The notes below the pieces were generated by a model, which was not told where the DNA came from, searched no databases, and saw only the letters and a list, made by a program, of their open reading frames with translations. From positions 1-64,000 of the forward strand of contig JABYQS010000156.1 in assembly GCA_022592435.1 (NCBI GenBank): a stretch of 64,000 bases of DNA, in the 5' to 3' direction. The position numbers and the translations under genes are program-made. This stretch comes from Cerioporus squamosus. Taxonomy: Eukaryota > Basidiomycota > Agaricomycetes > Polyporales > Polyporaceae. Shown here in pieces: positions 34,820-45,193 of the stretch (position 1 is its first letter; every line of letters starts with the position of its first letter).

Positions 34820-36936
34820 TCAGCCCGTCGGAAACTCAGCAGCTGCTTCGTGTATGAGTGCTTCGGCTTGGGCGGAACGAGGTTTGATGGTGCACCGGCA
34901 TTCTTCAGGATATCTGTCCACGCACATCGCAGCGCGGTGAGCTCAGCGACATCTGCAGTACGATGCACTTACAAGATGAACGAGCCTGTGACCCTTGGTT
35001 CAATGAGGATGGGTTTGCCTGTCTCGTCGAGCGGCGGTGTGATGTCGAAGACGTGGAGCACCATAGCGATGATGGCGAACATTGCGGCCTCGGCGAACTC
35101 CTTTCCCGGGCATTTCCTGTGTCATGTGAGAAGTCGTGAAGTGCTCAAGCCAGCGTTGATCTCATGGACTTGCAGGCAGACCAGTACGCACCTTCTCCCG
35201 TAACCAAAGACGAAGTCTTCAGGATCGCGAACATCGGGGTCGAGCTTGCCATCACGCATGAACCTGTCCGGCAGGAACAGGTGGGGCTCTGCGTATACTT
35301 CAGGATCGTGCATGCAAGCCCTGTTGGATCGGACCTGGCTCAGTTAGTACCTAGGGGCGGCCACACTCACACCACATTGATTGGGGTGAGTACTCGCCAC
35401 GTGTTAGCCATGAAGGTCGTCCCCTTCGGTATGAAGTATCCGCGGTACTCGATATCTTCCGTGCTGCAGTGCGGCATCCCGAGCGGCGCAACGTTGTGCC
35501 AGCGCAGCGACTCTTTGAGGACTGCGCTCACGTATGGAAGCATCGCTCTGTCCCGGTGGTCAGGCAGACGATTAGGGCCGACGACAGAGTCGAGCTCTGC
35601 TTGTGCTCGCTTCTGTACGTCCGGATTGAGGGACAGGGCGAGGAAGAAGGCTTGTATGGTAGAGAACATCTGCGCGCGAGAGACCCATTATCAGGCTGTA
35701 AGACTCTGAATCAATACTGAATTACCGGAGGTCCTCACCGTGTCCGCCGCCCCTTCGAACGCTGTAACACAAACATTCTTCGCGATGAGATGTTCTTCCG
35801 CCATGCTGACATTCGCCTTCTCATCCAGTCCCTGTAGAATGCGTGCAAGAACGGACGTGTTCTGGCGGCCGTGTTCCTGAAGTCCGTTGGCCGTCAGTCT
35901 CTATATCCTCACTCGCGAGAGGGCCCTACAGGGTAGTACTCGCCAAATCATCTCGAGTCTTGTTGAACATTACTTGCTTCACTTCGTCTGCCGCGGCACG
36001 TATCCCAGCCAGCATTCGTAGCTGAGAGCCCAGCACAGGGACCCACAGCGGCACGTGTTGGAGGATGGGGAAGTACTGCACGAGGATCCGACCAGAGTCG
36101 AACACTTGCAAGCCTTCGTGCAGTCGACTCATGCGAGCTACGTTGGGGTCGTTGTCGTCAGCCACTTCGGCGCCGTAGACGATCTTGACTATCGTTGCCG
36201 TGAACACGCTGCATACCAATAGGTGCTCAGTACATGGCAGATAGTAGAGCACATAGCAATTGAGATCGAGTCCGGTCACTCACTAATGGATGTGGTCACG
36301 AAGACCAGCAGGGTTATGCAAGAGTTTTCTCAGGAAGAGCGATGCATATTGTTGCTGGACGAGGAACTGTTCATTGGGGACGATCGTGGGGATGTACTGC
36401 GAGAAGACGCGCCGGTGGCGCCGCCACCAGTGGCCATATGGGAAGAACGCGAAGTTGAACCCTTGACCGGCCCTGCAGACGTTCCGAGCTGTCAGTACGA
36501 CGTCAGGGAGATACGCATCTGAGAGAACATCTACAATTCTATGAGGGGATGCTGCTGTCGATCCGACGAAGCTGCAGACTGCTTCTCTAAGATGTCGAAG
36601 ATAGCTCGCTGACTCCCTAGAACGACAAGATGCTGGCCGAAGACAGACAAGTTGATGACGTCGCCTGAAAATTCTCCCAAACGTTATTGAGTCAGACAAC
36701 GATAAGCATGGTACGAAGAGCTCACCGAACGTCCTGCAGAGCTCCTGGTGAGCTCTCCACAATGCCGGTTGGCGCATGTAGTTGACATTCCCTATCAATG
36801 GGAGGCCCCTGGGCCCCGGTGGCAGGGGGCGGCCCCGGCTGCGAGTCCGCCATCTGATGAGTCCGACCACGTGTGTTATGATGAAGTAGCACAGAAGGCC
36901 AGTGGCCAACCGCGGTAGGGCATCGTTCACAGCCAT
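34820..36936 (-). CDS. P450-8, cytochrome P450 (right block)
   Basis: Starts at ATG 36936 with MAVNDALPRLATGLLCYFII, then RSRGRPLPPGPRGLPLIGN and VNYMRQPALWRAHQELCR. The C-helix is FFPYGHWWRRHRRVFSQYIP. The I-helix G-A-A-D-T is continuous with its upstream exon, as in P450-7. ExxR (LKESLRW), LPDRFMRDG, FGYGRR and the second heme half PGKEFAEA follow; the tail YPEECRCTIKPRSAQAEALI ends at a stop at 34820. The exons from I-helix to PDRF are almost identical to P450-7 including introns, while flanking exons differ much more. Reads as intact. Confidence 0.88.
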
Positions 36937-37578
36937 TGAGAATGGTGGGCGAGAGGCGGCGGATCTGGAGCACAATGCTTCAAGTGCATTGGGATACTTT
37001 ATAGGATGTGTATCAGTAAGCGGAGAGAGTTGCGTCAAACGCACCCTATTCTGGAAGTATGTAAACTCAAAGTGCGGGCCTCGAATTCAGTCGAACGACA
37101 GGGAGCATGCGGGTGCTGATACTAACCTTGTAGAGGTAGCTACGAACACACGCAGAACACACCCGCTCCCACGTCAGCATCAGGTGTGCTTTCCTAGATA
37201 ATAATGATTCGTCTGAGCGACGAGGGGAAGACTTGGAAAGGGACGCCGCTCGGGGTCGGTGACGGTCGGTCCGATGCACTGACTACGACGATAGGGCTCC
37301 TGGAAGGCAAGATGAGAGGACAAGCATGAGAAGAACCTAGGTTAGCTCACCGAGTACATCAGAATCAAGAATTTCAAGGCTATGAATTCGAATGGGACAA
37401 GTCTGGTGGCCGGCGCCGCGACATATTGCAGCAGCCGTCCTTGAAATGAATTATATTTGTAGACTGATGCGCATCATTATAGTTGTCCCGTCGTATCTCG
37501 AATCCGACGAGTCTTTGACGGCAAGAAGCCCACCGTCGAGCGATGGCCGGGCAATGACATTGCGGTGGTGTGACAAGC
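36937..37578. other. Spacer between P450-9 remnant and P450-8
   Basis: Should contain the P450-8 promoter. No gene or repeat recognised. Confidence 0.45.
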
Positions 37579-38795
37579 TCAATCTTGCGCCCCCAGTATC
37601 AACGCTGTAGCTTTGGCGGAGCGAGGCTTGATCGTGCAGCGACAATGTTCAGGATAGCTGCGGACGACATGGCACATGGTAAGAGACGGCACTGCATCGC
37701 GGCGCAGCAGTCAACTTCAACACTCACATTATGAACGACCCTGCGATCTTGGGCTCAATACGAATGATGTTCCCTTGCTCATCGACCGGCGGAGTGATGT
37801 CGAAGACGTGCAGGATCATCGCGATGCTGATGAAGAGCGAGGCCTCACCGAAGGACTTGCCCGGACAGATTCTAGCAGGACGCATATCGGCGAAGGGAAG
37901 AAAGTGATACTCGCGAAAGGAGACTCACCTTCGTCCATATCCAAAGATGAAATCACTTGGATCGCGGATATCGGGGTTCAACTTACCATCCTTGCAGAAG
38001 CGCTCGGGAAGGAACCGGTCAGGCTCAGGATACTCCGTCTCGTCGTGCATGACCGCCCTAGGGAAGGACATGAGCAAAGATGCGCCTCTGATGTGTATCA
38101 CAGGTCGCACCATGTGTTAGGAACGAGGACCGTCCCCTTCGGGATGAACCATCCTCTATACTCCAGGTCTTCCGAGGTATAGTGAGGGATGCTGAATGGT
38201 GCAACATTCTGCCAGCGAAGCGCTTCCTTCGCGATAGCGCTCACGTACGGGAGGGATTCCTTGTCAGCATGATAGGGAAGACGGTTAGGACCGATAACAG
38301 AATCGAGTTCCGCCTGAGCTTTATTCTGAATGTCCGGGTTCAGAGACATCGCGAGGAAGAAGAACTCGAGTGTCGAGAACGTCTGAGGGAAGAGGTAAGT
38401 TGAGCCTGCGGTTCAGGGCTCGTATACTTACCGTGTCCGAGCCACCTTTGCAAGACGACATGCAAGGCGGGAAGAGAACCAGATCAGTACCAGTCACGTG
38501 CACGGATGTGTCTGGGCCGACGCACCCACGAATGCCGTGATACAAACGTTCTTCGCTATTTCTTGGTCTTCTGTCTTGTCCGGGACACCCTTCTCACTCA
38601 ACTGCTCCAGAATGTCGGGCAAGACTGCCTTGCTAGCGCGACCTCGTTCCTGTCCAAGAGATGTCAGTTGTGGTCGAACGCTCCGAGGACAGCCACAGCT
38701 CACGATGTCTTCTTTGGTCTTCTCGAACATCGCTTGCTTGACTTCACGAGCGGCCGCGCGCCACGAAGCAAGCTCGAGCAATTGTCACCGAGAAC
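37579..38795 (-). pseudogene. P450-9, cytochrome P450 remnant lacking its N-terminal half
   Basis: Only the C-terminal half of a P450 is present. It starts inside the exon corresponding to the F-G region (LASWRAAAREVKQAMFEKTK) and continues through an I-helix G-G-S-D-T on a 14-nt microexon (38432-38445), AKEALRWQNVAPFSIPHY (ExxR), LPERFCKDG, FGYGRR and the heme half ICPGKSFGEASLF, to YPEHCRCTIKPRSAKATA and a stop at 37579. Everything upstream (anchor, proline hinge, C-helix; roughly 230 residues) is missing. Homology stops at about 38795, where a CAACAT-rich element begins. The remaining frame is still open, which suggests a recent event. The protein could not fold as a P450, so it is called a pseudogene. 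Confidence 0.8.
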
Positions 38796-39360
38796 ATTGA
38801 TCCATGTTGGGGGGCGCAACATGTTGACAACATCGGGGCAAAAGACTGAATTTTGTACGGGTTTTGCCAGTGGCAACTTGATTACGACACGCTTGCAACA
38901 GTTTGACTTTTGGTACATTGTTGTTTGCCCGTGTGCGGGATGCAATATGCTGATAACATTGAGACTGTTGCAATGACTGCTGCGTGCGGCAACATGCCAG
39001 AAAGCACTGTCATTGTTGTCAACGTTTTGCGTGCCCCAACATCGTAACAACATTCATGGGCGTCAAACTGAATGTCGCGTGCGGCAAAATCTAAAATGTC
39101 GCCTGCCTGTTTGCACCTGCAGAATGCTCGCAACATCTTGACTGACGCACCGCTCAACTTCCAGAATTCTGCGAGCCGCAAAATTGGGACAACATCGTGC
39201 ATGTTGGGGATCGCACAATGCAAACAAAATCCTCACAATCATCCTGAATTTTGCTACCATGTTGCAACAATGCAGTGCTACGCAAAACCCGTGCAAAATC
39301 TTATCTTATCTTACCAAGATGCGCACAATTTTGTTGCGCGCAACATCCTAATAACATCGC
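38796..39360. mobile_element. CAACAT-rich repetitive element abutting the P450-9 break
   Basis: About 565 bases unlike their surroundings: lower in GC, full of CAACAT, CAAAAT and GTTG words and without coding signal. Five copies of a 17-bp pair, CAAYAT-N5-YAACAT in general form, lie at 38817-38833, 38943-38959, 39037-39053, 39179-39195 and 39341-39357. In each, the two halves are exactly 11 bp apart. The element begins where P450-9 homology ends and stops near a GC-rich border. I could not find convincing terminal inverted repeats or a target-site duplication, so mobile origin is inferred from position and composition only. Confidence 0.45.
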
Positions 39361-39373
39361 GGCCGATAGGGAC

Positions 39374-39415
39374 GAGTCGGCAAGGCGACTCACTGATGAG
39401 TCGGCCAAGCGACTC
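39374..39415. repeat. Two copies of an 18-bp hairpin unit
   Basis: GAGTCGGCAAGGCGACTC (39374-39391) and GAGTCGGCCAAGCGACTC (39398-39415) are near-identical, each a six-base inverted repeat GAGTCG/CGACTC around a six-base loop. A partial third unit GAGTCGAC is at 39450-39457. They lie directly beyond the CAACAT-rich element. Confidence 0.6.
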
Positions 39416-39649
39416 AGAGGCTGTCTCGGCCAACGAAGCGACACTTCACGAGTCGACTATAGCATACTTGTCGTACAACCAATGTAGCTAATATGAGGTA
39501 CAGTGATAACAAATGACAAACGGGACGACTGGTCACGGGGGTTGACGAGCAGTGACGATGCGAAGCGGAGGAGGGCCACGAGCTCAGAAGCAGCTGCGGT
39601 AGAGAACTTTTGGGGGGAGGACGAATGCCAAGGGAGGTTCGGAGGCAAT

Positions 39650-40580
39650 CTAGTTGTTCTCCAGATGAACGATCCGGGCGTCGAGCTCCTTCCTGTGCGC
39701 TTCGTGCCGACGTGAGAGGTCGTACGGCCGATTCCTCCGTGACCGCGAAGTCTTGCTGCTTGAGGAGAAGACGCTGTGGTACTGATGCAAGAGGCAGAGC
39801 CAGCACGCGCCTGCGTTCGTCGCATGTCCGACGCGCTTCTCGTGGACCAGCGGCACCGTCAATGGCAATGCTGTCCGTGTCACGTACTCGACATGTAGAT
39901 GGCGACGTCATTCGCGGGGATGTTTCCTTGCTCTGTGGACAAATCGCATAAGCATGCTGTGGGCAGAAGCGTTGACAGCAAGCACTCACGGAGCTTCGTG
40001 GAGTCGTCGATGAGAGTACGTGGGAAGGATCCAACTCCGGGTAGTTCTGCGTGATCTTCGGTACGACAGAGTCCTGAAAGCGATGATGAGGCGCATATTA
40101 ATACTGGGAGCCAGACTCAACGCACCATCTGCTCGATGACCACAGGTGATCGGGTCAACCGACACCAATGTTGGGGACGCCACCTCCGCGATGACATGGA
40201 TAGAGCTTCTGCAAGGAGGCTCAAACTCGTCACTATGTCGCACCAATGTCGGTCAGTCGTCTGATGGAGGAGCTGCAGGAAAAGACGCACCGGTGGCTGC
40301 CCATAGCTCCAGATGACTGTGGCCTTGGTGACTTTCCCGTACCGCCGGCCGCCGACGAACGACGATGACTTCCATGTCGAGAGGTTGTGCCTGTGCAGGA
40401 GTCGGTGTAGAACGGTACTGGGAACGATAACACATGGACAGCATGATTGACGACCTGCGAGGGCGCCGAGTCGGTCGAAAACGCTTTCGCGAGACGGACA
40501 TATTCCGTCGCTGACTCGAACGATAAGGCGGATTGCTCTGGCTCACGTTTGATGCGGTGCCCGTTCGCCACATCCACCAT
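39650..40580 (-). CDS. Hypothetical multi-exon protein
   Basis: Pieces on the minus strand look coding and can be ordered: an ATG at 40580 (MVDVANGHRIKREPEQSALS), a basic stretch RRYGKVTKATVIWSYGQPPV near 40330, SVVPKITQNYPELDPSHVLS near 40060, and a C-terminal NRPYDLSRRHEAHRKELDAR just before the stop at 39650. They lie in different frames joined by presumed short introns that I could not all place. No domain is recognised. A dispersed repeat shared with the 53-kb region lies just upstream. The model is tentative, and a decayed gene is possible. Confidence 0.35.
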
Positions 40581-41384
40581 CAGTTACGTCTGAGTCCTTG
40601 TCCACCTCCTCTCCGGCCTGGCCTCGACACGCTTCGACATCAACTAGTCCCAGCTCCGACCAAGTAAAGCCGAGACCGTAGCTGGATAGCTGCGAGCACC
40701 CAATAGGGTCGAGAAACTTCAGCGTATCCGGCGGTCTCGAGCTCGCGCCTCTAACAGAGGAGGATCAGAGTCGATTTGAGGGTAACACGATGATGTTCTT
40801 ACCATGAGGGTCAGCAAGGGATCACTCCAGCCTACCGCAAGCGCCTGACTGCAACTGTCGGGACTCCACCGTCAAACAAGGATGTCGCCAACCCAGGGAT
40901 GAGACGTACAAGGATGACAAGCAATAGGAGAGGTGCGACGATAAGTATATGGTATGGTAACGGGAGCTGGTGGAATCGGTGTGACGTGAATCGGGTTATG
41001 TACCTCGTGATGTGACAGGTCCGAGTCACAGACATCTCGGGCCTCTCGGAGTCGGGAGACCTGCGGGAGACACACACTGACAGAAGTCAAACCCCCTGTA
41101 CTGAGTCTCAATAAACCTGTAGAATGAAATCGAAGTCCAAGCTGGTACAGGCTTTGCGATCAACAAGGACGGGGGACAATGCATCATCTCGCACATAGGG
41201 AAGGTACATATGCAACATGTAAATCCAGACAGCGAAGAGGACGTGAACGCGAAGTGGCCAGTCTCACGTCGACGGATCACAATTGCCATGGCTCAAACGG
41301 CGCCGAAAATACAGCGGTTCTCGACCACAGCTTGCGTCCAGACGTGATGGAGGACCCGAGAAGACCGATCCACCAACCGGCCGA
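40581..41384. other. Intergenic, mostly a dispersed repeat
   Basis: Contains repeat copy 1 (40811-41055). The rest shows no supported gene. Confidence 0.45.
40811..41055 (-). repeat. Dispersed repeat, copy 1 (with coding-like segment)
   Basis: Aligns over most of its length to 52850-53221 in the same orientation, with indels. Read on the minus strand both copies contain the hydrophobic LIPGLATSLFDGGVPTVA (copy 2 has F-I-P) and the motif RLREARDVCDSDLSHH (copy 2: RLREAQEVCDSDLSHQ). Both copies lie just upstream of a minus-strand gene, so the segment might be a duplicated 5' exon/promoter or a transposon remnant. Confidence 0.6.
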
Positions 41385-42195
41385 CTAGTCCTGCCCGGCG
41401 GGTGCCCTGTTCGGTGCGCGGTACCGTTGTCCTCCCCCGTCATCCCAGGGCGTGCCGGAGCTGGGGTCCGTGACGTAGCCGTAACCCAAGGACGCTGCAT
41501 CCCAGGAGGTGATACCGCCGGGACCGAGCTGCGTCGCTGCGGAGCAATTGCCGTCGTGGATGGAGAAGTTCTCGAGGTGGAAGGAGTACATCATCTTGCG
41601 AAATTGAGGAGGCGCATGTTTCGCGCGCAGCGGGACCTCGGGCATGACATGGGAGACGTTGGGCCGCTCGGCGGGGACGGAGACCTGAATGATGAAGGAA
41701 CCCTACGCATCCTCCGACTTGATGAGTGGGATCTCGGGTAGACGAGGGCAACTCTTTGAGGCTGTCGGCGGCGAGTAAACACGCTACGGAAGATCGGGGC
41801 ACATAGCGGACATCGGACGCTGCGAGGGCCCGCTGTAGGTCTAGGGGCGATCGTCAGCATCATAGAACACGCGAAGTAACAAAACGTTGAGTACGGACTT
41901 GGAGACATAGCCGGCACAAGCGTGAACCGCGAGTTCGCGGCCAGGGCGCGGCTTCAGTCAGCTGGGGCCGGAGGAGATTGTGAGCGAAATATTCCGGCTG
42001 AGCTGGGGGCGCAAACTGGTATGCCCGAGTCAAAGTCGCCCATGCGTCTTGAGCGGATTGTTGATGAATTCGGATGGATTCGGCTCGACGTGGGGGCGAG
42101 CGATTCTGAGGGCCTGCCACGGCTAGTTGTAGGGTGGGGACCGAAGAAGAAGATCACGGAATGCGTGCCCCCTTTTCACGCAGCACCTGCGGCGT
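41385..42195 (-). CDS. Probable 3' exons of the WOPR gene or a separate small gene
   Basis: A convincing C-terminal exon ends at 41385: PPQFRKMMYSFHLENFSIHD, then GPGGITSWDAASLGYGYVTD and a stop. Upstream, RYVPRSSVACLLAADSLKEL (about 41750) and ARHEAD-like frames around 42000 could be further exons. They follow the WOPR coding sequence on the same strand within 80 bases, so they may be its 3' part reached by splicing out the TGA at 42196. No domain is recognised. Confidence 0.35.
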
Positions 42196-43732
42196 TCACC
42201 ACCGCGAGCCGCCACGAAGGAGCGTCGGTTTCGCATCGTCTCCCTCGAACCGCTCGTACGGCGACGCATGCGGCGTGAGCGGACTCGCAGCCCACGAGCG
42301 GCGATGTGACTCGTTCGCATCGGGGGTCGAGAACCACTTGAGCGCAAGCTCGTCCAACGGATCACGCGGCCGGACCTGCTGCTGGAGGCTCTGGAGATAC
42401 GAGAGGGGGACAAGCTTGGGCCCAGGTTTGTCCGCCTTCAGAGGCAAGGGAGCATTGTGCGGTGGGGTGAGCGGGGACGAAAATGTCCGCGGAGACCTGC
42501 CGGGCTCGGACGAGGAGCACGACGAGTGCATGTATGGGGAGGGATCGCGGTACCCGGTGAGCCCCGTATCGTGAAGGTTCGGTAGTGGTGCAGGAAGCGG
42601 CGCAGCCGAGTAGTTCGTATGAGAAGAGAGGGGACGAGCCGAGTAGTCAGCGGACTCGTACGAGCTTCGGGGGGTGGGATACGCATTCTGCGCTGCAGTG
42701 TAGGGATCGGACACCTGACGAGGGATATGCGTGGGCTGGGGTGAGCCTGCAGCCCACTTGGGAGGGGACTGGCCATATGGGGGTAGGGATGGCGGCATGC
42801 TCATGCTCCAGGGTTCGTGCGTCGCAGCCCCGATGTCTTCCACGGGCATGGGGTCGTTGCGCTTGTTGATCTTGCTCGCTCTTGCGCTCTTGAACATGCC
42901 CTCCGGGACCGGCACATCGCCGACGCCGGGAATAGGGTCTATCGTGCCGAGGCTGTCGAGGGTCGTCTGGCTGAAGTAGGCGGCTGAAAGGGGGCGTCAG
43001 GACTCTCGACCCGGCCGGGAGCGAGTTCTCACTCACTCAGATGCCATTTTCGGGTGATGCCTCGCGGCCTGTCTTCGGGGAGAGATACATGCACGCTGTA
43101 GGTCTGTTTGATAAGGCGTTCGGCCTCGGACCTAGAGAAGGGGAGATTGCCCCGTGTATCACGCCTTCTGGAACCGAACAGAGGCCGCCGTCAGCTCATC
43201 CGATGACTCCCCAGTCGAGCAGGGATACGTACCGCATGATGCTTGCCCAACGGGCAGAGGGGTTATTCGGGTCTTCGTGGACTTCGTTCTCGCGTTGGTG
43301 GTAGAAGAGGAACTCCTGCGGGAAAGAAGACGACCGTCAGGCGGGCTCTCACACACAGGCACGCCAGACTCACGTCGCGGACTCGGCTGGGTCCCCAGCA
43401 CATGTCGTCAGTCCTGAATAGAAGGAGTCAATCAGGATTGTGCGCGCCACAGACTGTATGCGCTGCGTACCATCGTTCCATGCCCATGCCCGTGGCCTCG
43501 GTGTTTGCACAGCGCTCCTCCCAGATGTAAACGCATCCAGAGGTGATGCTAGACACGGGATGTGAGCACGGGGAGGACTGGACAGAAGAGAGCGGTAGAC
43601 GCACGCTCGCCGCTCCTCGGCATCGAGCCTGCGGGTGGTCATGGGGAGGATGTTGCGCGCGACGGCGTAGAATATTTGGAGGGCATCGCGGGTGGAGCGT
43701 ATGCGGACGTTTGTGAGGGTGGGGTGCTGCAT
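42196..43732 (-). CDS. WOPR-domain (Gti1/Pac2 family) transcriptional regulator
   Basis: Gti1/Pac2 proteins (Wor1, Ryp1, Sfu1 relatives) are fungal DNA-binding regulators of morphological switching and secondary metabolism. The ATG at 43732 begins MQHPTLTNVRIRSTRDALQI, then ILPMTTRRLDAEERRACV. Small exons give GCVYIWEERCANTEATGMGM with ERW, DDMCWGPSRVRD (the WOPR 'W-(S/G)PSR' box), EFLFYHQRENEVHEDPNN, a second half SEAERLIKQTYSVHVSLPED with RKWHL, and TAYFSQTTLDSLGTIDPIPG. A Ser/Pro-rich tail follows (RQVSDPYTAAQNAYPTPRSS) as far as a TGA at 42196; a splice donor overlaps that TGA, so more C-terminal exons are possible. Between the two WOPR halves one short exon/intron edge is uncertain. Targets cannot be deduced; proximity to the P450 blocks may be chance. 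Confidence 0.8.
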
Positions 43733-45193
43733 GGGGGGGGCGGAGAGGAGGGCTGATGGGTCGAGAAGGGGGCGGCTGTGGGGGCGGGGCGGACATATAT
43801 ATTCGTGCCGAGCGCCCGCCCGGGCCCTGCTCGTGGCTCAAGAAAGGTTAAGCAGGAGCCAGGGACCCAATCAAGCAGCTGCATGTCGTCGTGCGTGCTG
43901 GTTTGAGGGGACTGCGTCCAGATAACCGCCAGGAAATCGAGGGATGCCAGGCTTCTCGACCGTTTCGCCGCTCTCGACAACGTTCCAGCTGCTGGCTCAG
44001 TGACGGGGTAGTTCGGCAGAGCTATTGGAGGCATCCTTGCCGGCAGGCAATACGAAGACTGCATCGAAGCCGGAGCAGAGTCAGTGCGCAAGAACCGTCA
44101 GAACAGGCGCACGAGCCGAGGAGGAAGGGCGTACGCCCAGTGGCCAGGGCAACAGTGGGTGCGCAGGGCGACACGAAGAGGGCAGGAGAGGCTAAGACTG
44201 TGAGATCGCGGTAGTCGAGACCAAGAAGTGCGTGGGCTTCGCTGCGCGACGGCGCCGCTGTCGTCACGCTGATCCGGTCGCTGTCGGCGCGATGCTCATG
44301 CCGATCTCAGACGTGAAAGATACACCCGAGATGCGAGGGACCTGTGCCGCTGTGCCTTCGTTGTTTCCGTGTTGACCCTGAACTCGTTGGGAGCGGAAAC
44401 ATGGCAGCGGGGCCTCTGGACGCGCACGGCAGGGCGCCGCTGGCCTGATAGTCGTACTGTTCTCCAATCTTGAAGCCGTCCTCGGTGAAGGTAGTCGTGG
44501 AGCTCAGCAAGAGACTCCTTGTCATCCTGTGCGAGTCCGTCAACACAGCATACTCGACTGATATGTGACACAAGTTTACCCTGACTGAGTATGATGACGT
44601 TCAGGGAGTTGAACGAGTGGTGGCGGTCGAATCGAATATGGGGTCAAGCATTTTGCGCATCCAATATTGAAGGCTGCGGTGATGACGATCGTATCACGGC
44701 CGCACGATGGTCGGGGCTTCGAGGGTGTTCCTGGAGGGTCGGGCGATAGCGGATGTCGTGTGTTCGCATTAAGTCGCTGGATGGCGGAGCTTTCCTTCGC
44801 GATACTGAGGTAGAGTGTTGGTTGCTAGACTTGAAAAACAACGCGCCATCGAACGAGCAGCTGCTGGACGATGAGAAGTTGGAGCTGCTGCGACTAGACG
44901 ACGAGGTGGCAGAGCTCGTCGTCTATGGAACTGGTGGACTTGCTACCGTAGTCCCCGCCGTCCTAGGTAGCACGTCCTGCAGCCATGGAAGCCCGACAGA
45001 AGGGTGGAGTCAGTGACAGTGGCAGTCGCGGTGGTGCACTGACGTAAGTTCGCGCACATACATTGTTGCGCGGCAACGGATGCGCAGACCAACGAAGTAC
45101 GTGTACGTCGAGGAGTGCACAGTACATTTCCAAGATATAAGCGAAGACATGAGCGCCCAAACGATGGGGATACCGATACACGTCGAGTCAAAG
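43733..45193. other. Region upstream of the WOPR gene, no confident gene
   Basis: Contains the WOPR promoter. Two short frames look mildly coding: a minus-strand one near 44300-44570 (LLLSSTTTFTEDGFKIGEQY; ISGVSFTSEIGMSIAPTA) and a plus-strand one near 44800-44950 (LLDDEKLELLRLDDEVAELV). I could not build a gene from either. Confidence 0.3.

Noticed and set aside
31807..36936. Possible assembly duplication of P450-7 and P450-8
   Set aside because: Only part of the two genes is near-identical; other exons, introns and spacers differ clearly, so they are real paralogues with a conversion tract.
38796..39360. CRISPR-like array of CAACAT repeats
   Set aside because: Repeats are short, diverged and irregularly spaced, and the organism is a eukaryote.
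39390..39445. Hammerhead-ribozyme-like sequence (CTGATGAG followed by a hairpin and later CGAAGCGACAC)
   Set aside because: The CUGAUGAG box is present, but GAAAC does not follow the stem-II hairpin and the cleavage-side stem is missing, so the core is incomplete.
40811..41055. LTR of a retrotransposon
   Set aside because: The two copies are 12 kb apart but lack TG...CA ends, a primer-binding site or any reverse transcriptase between them.
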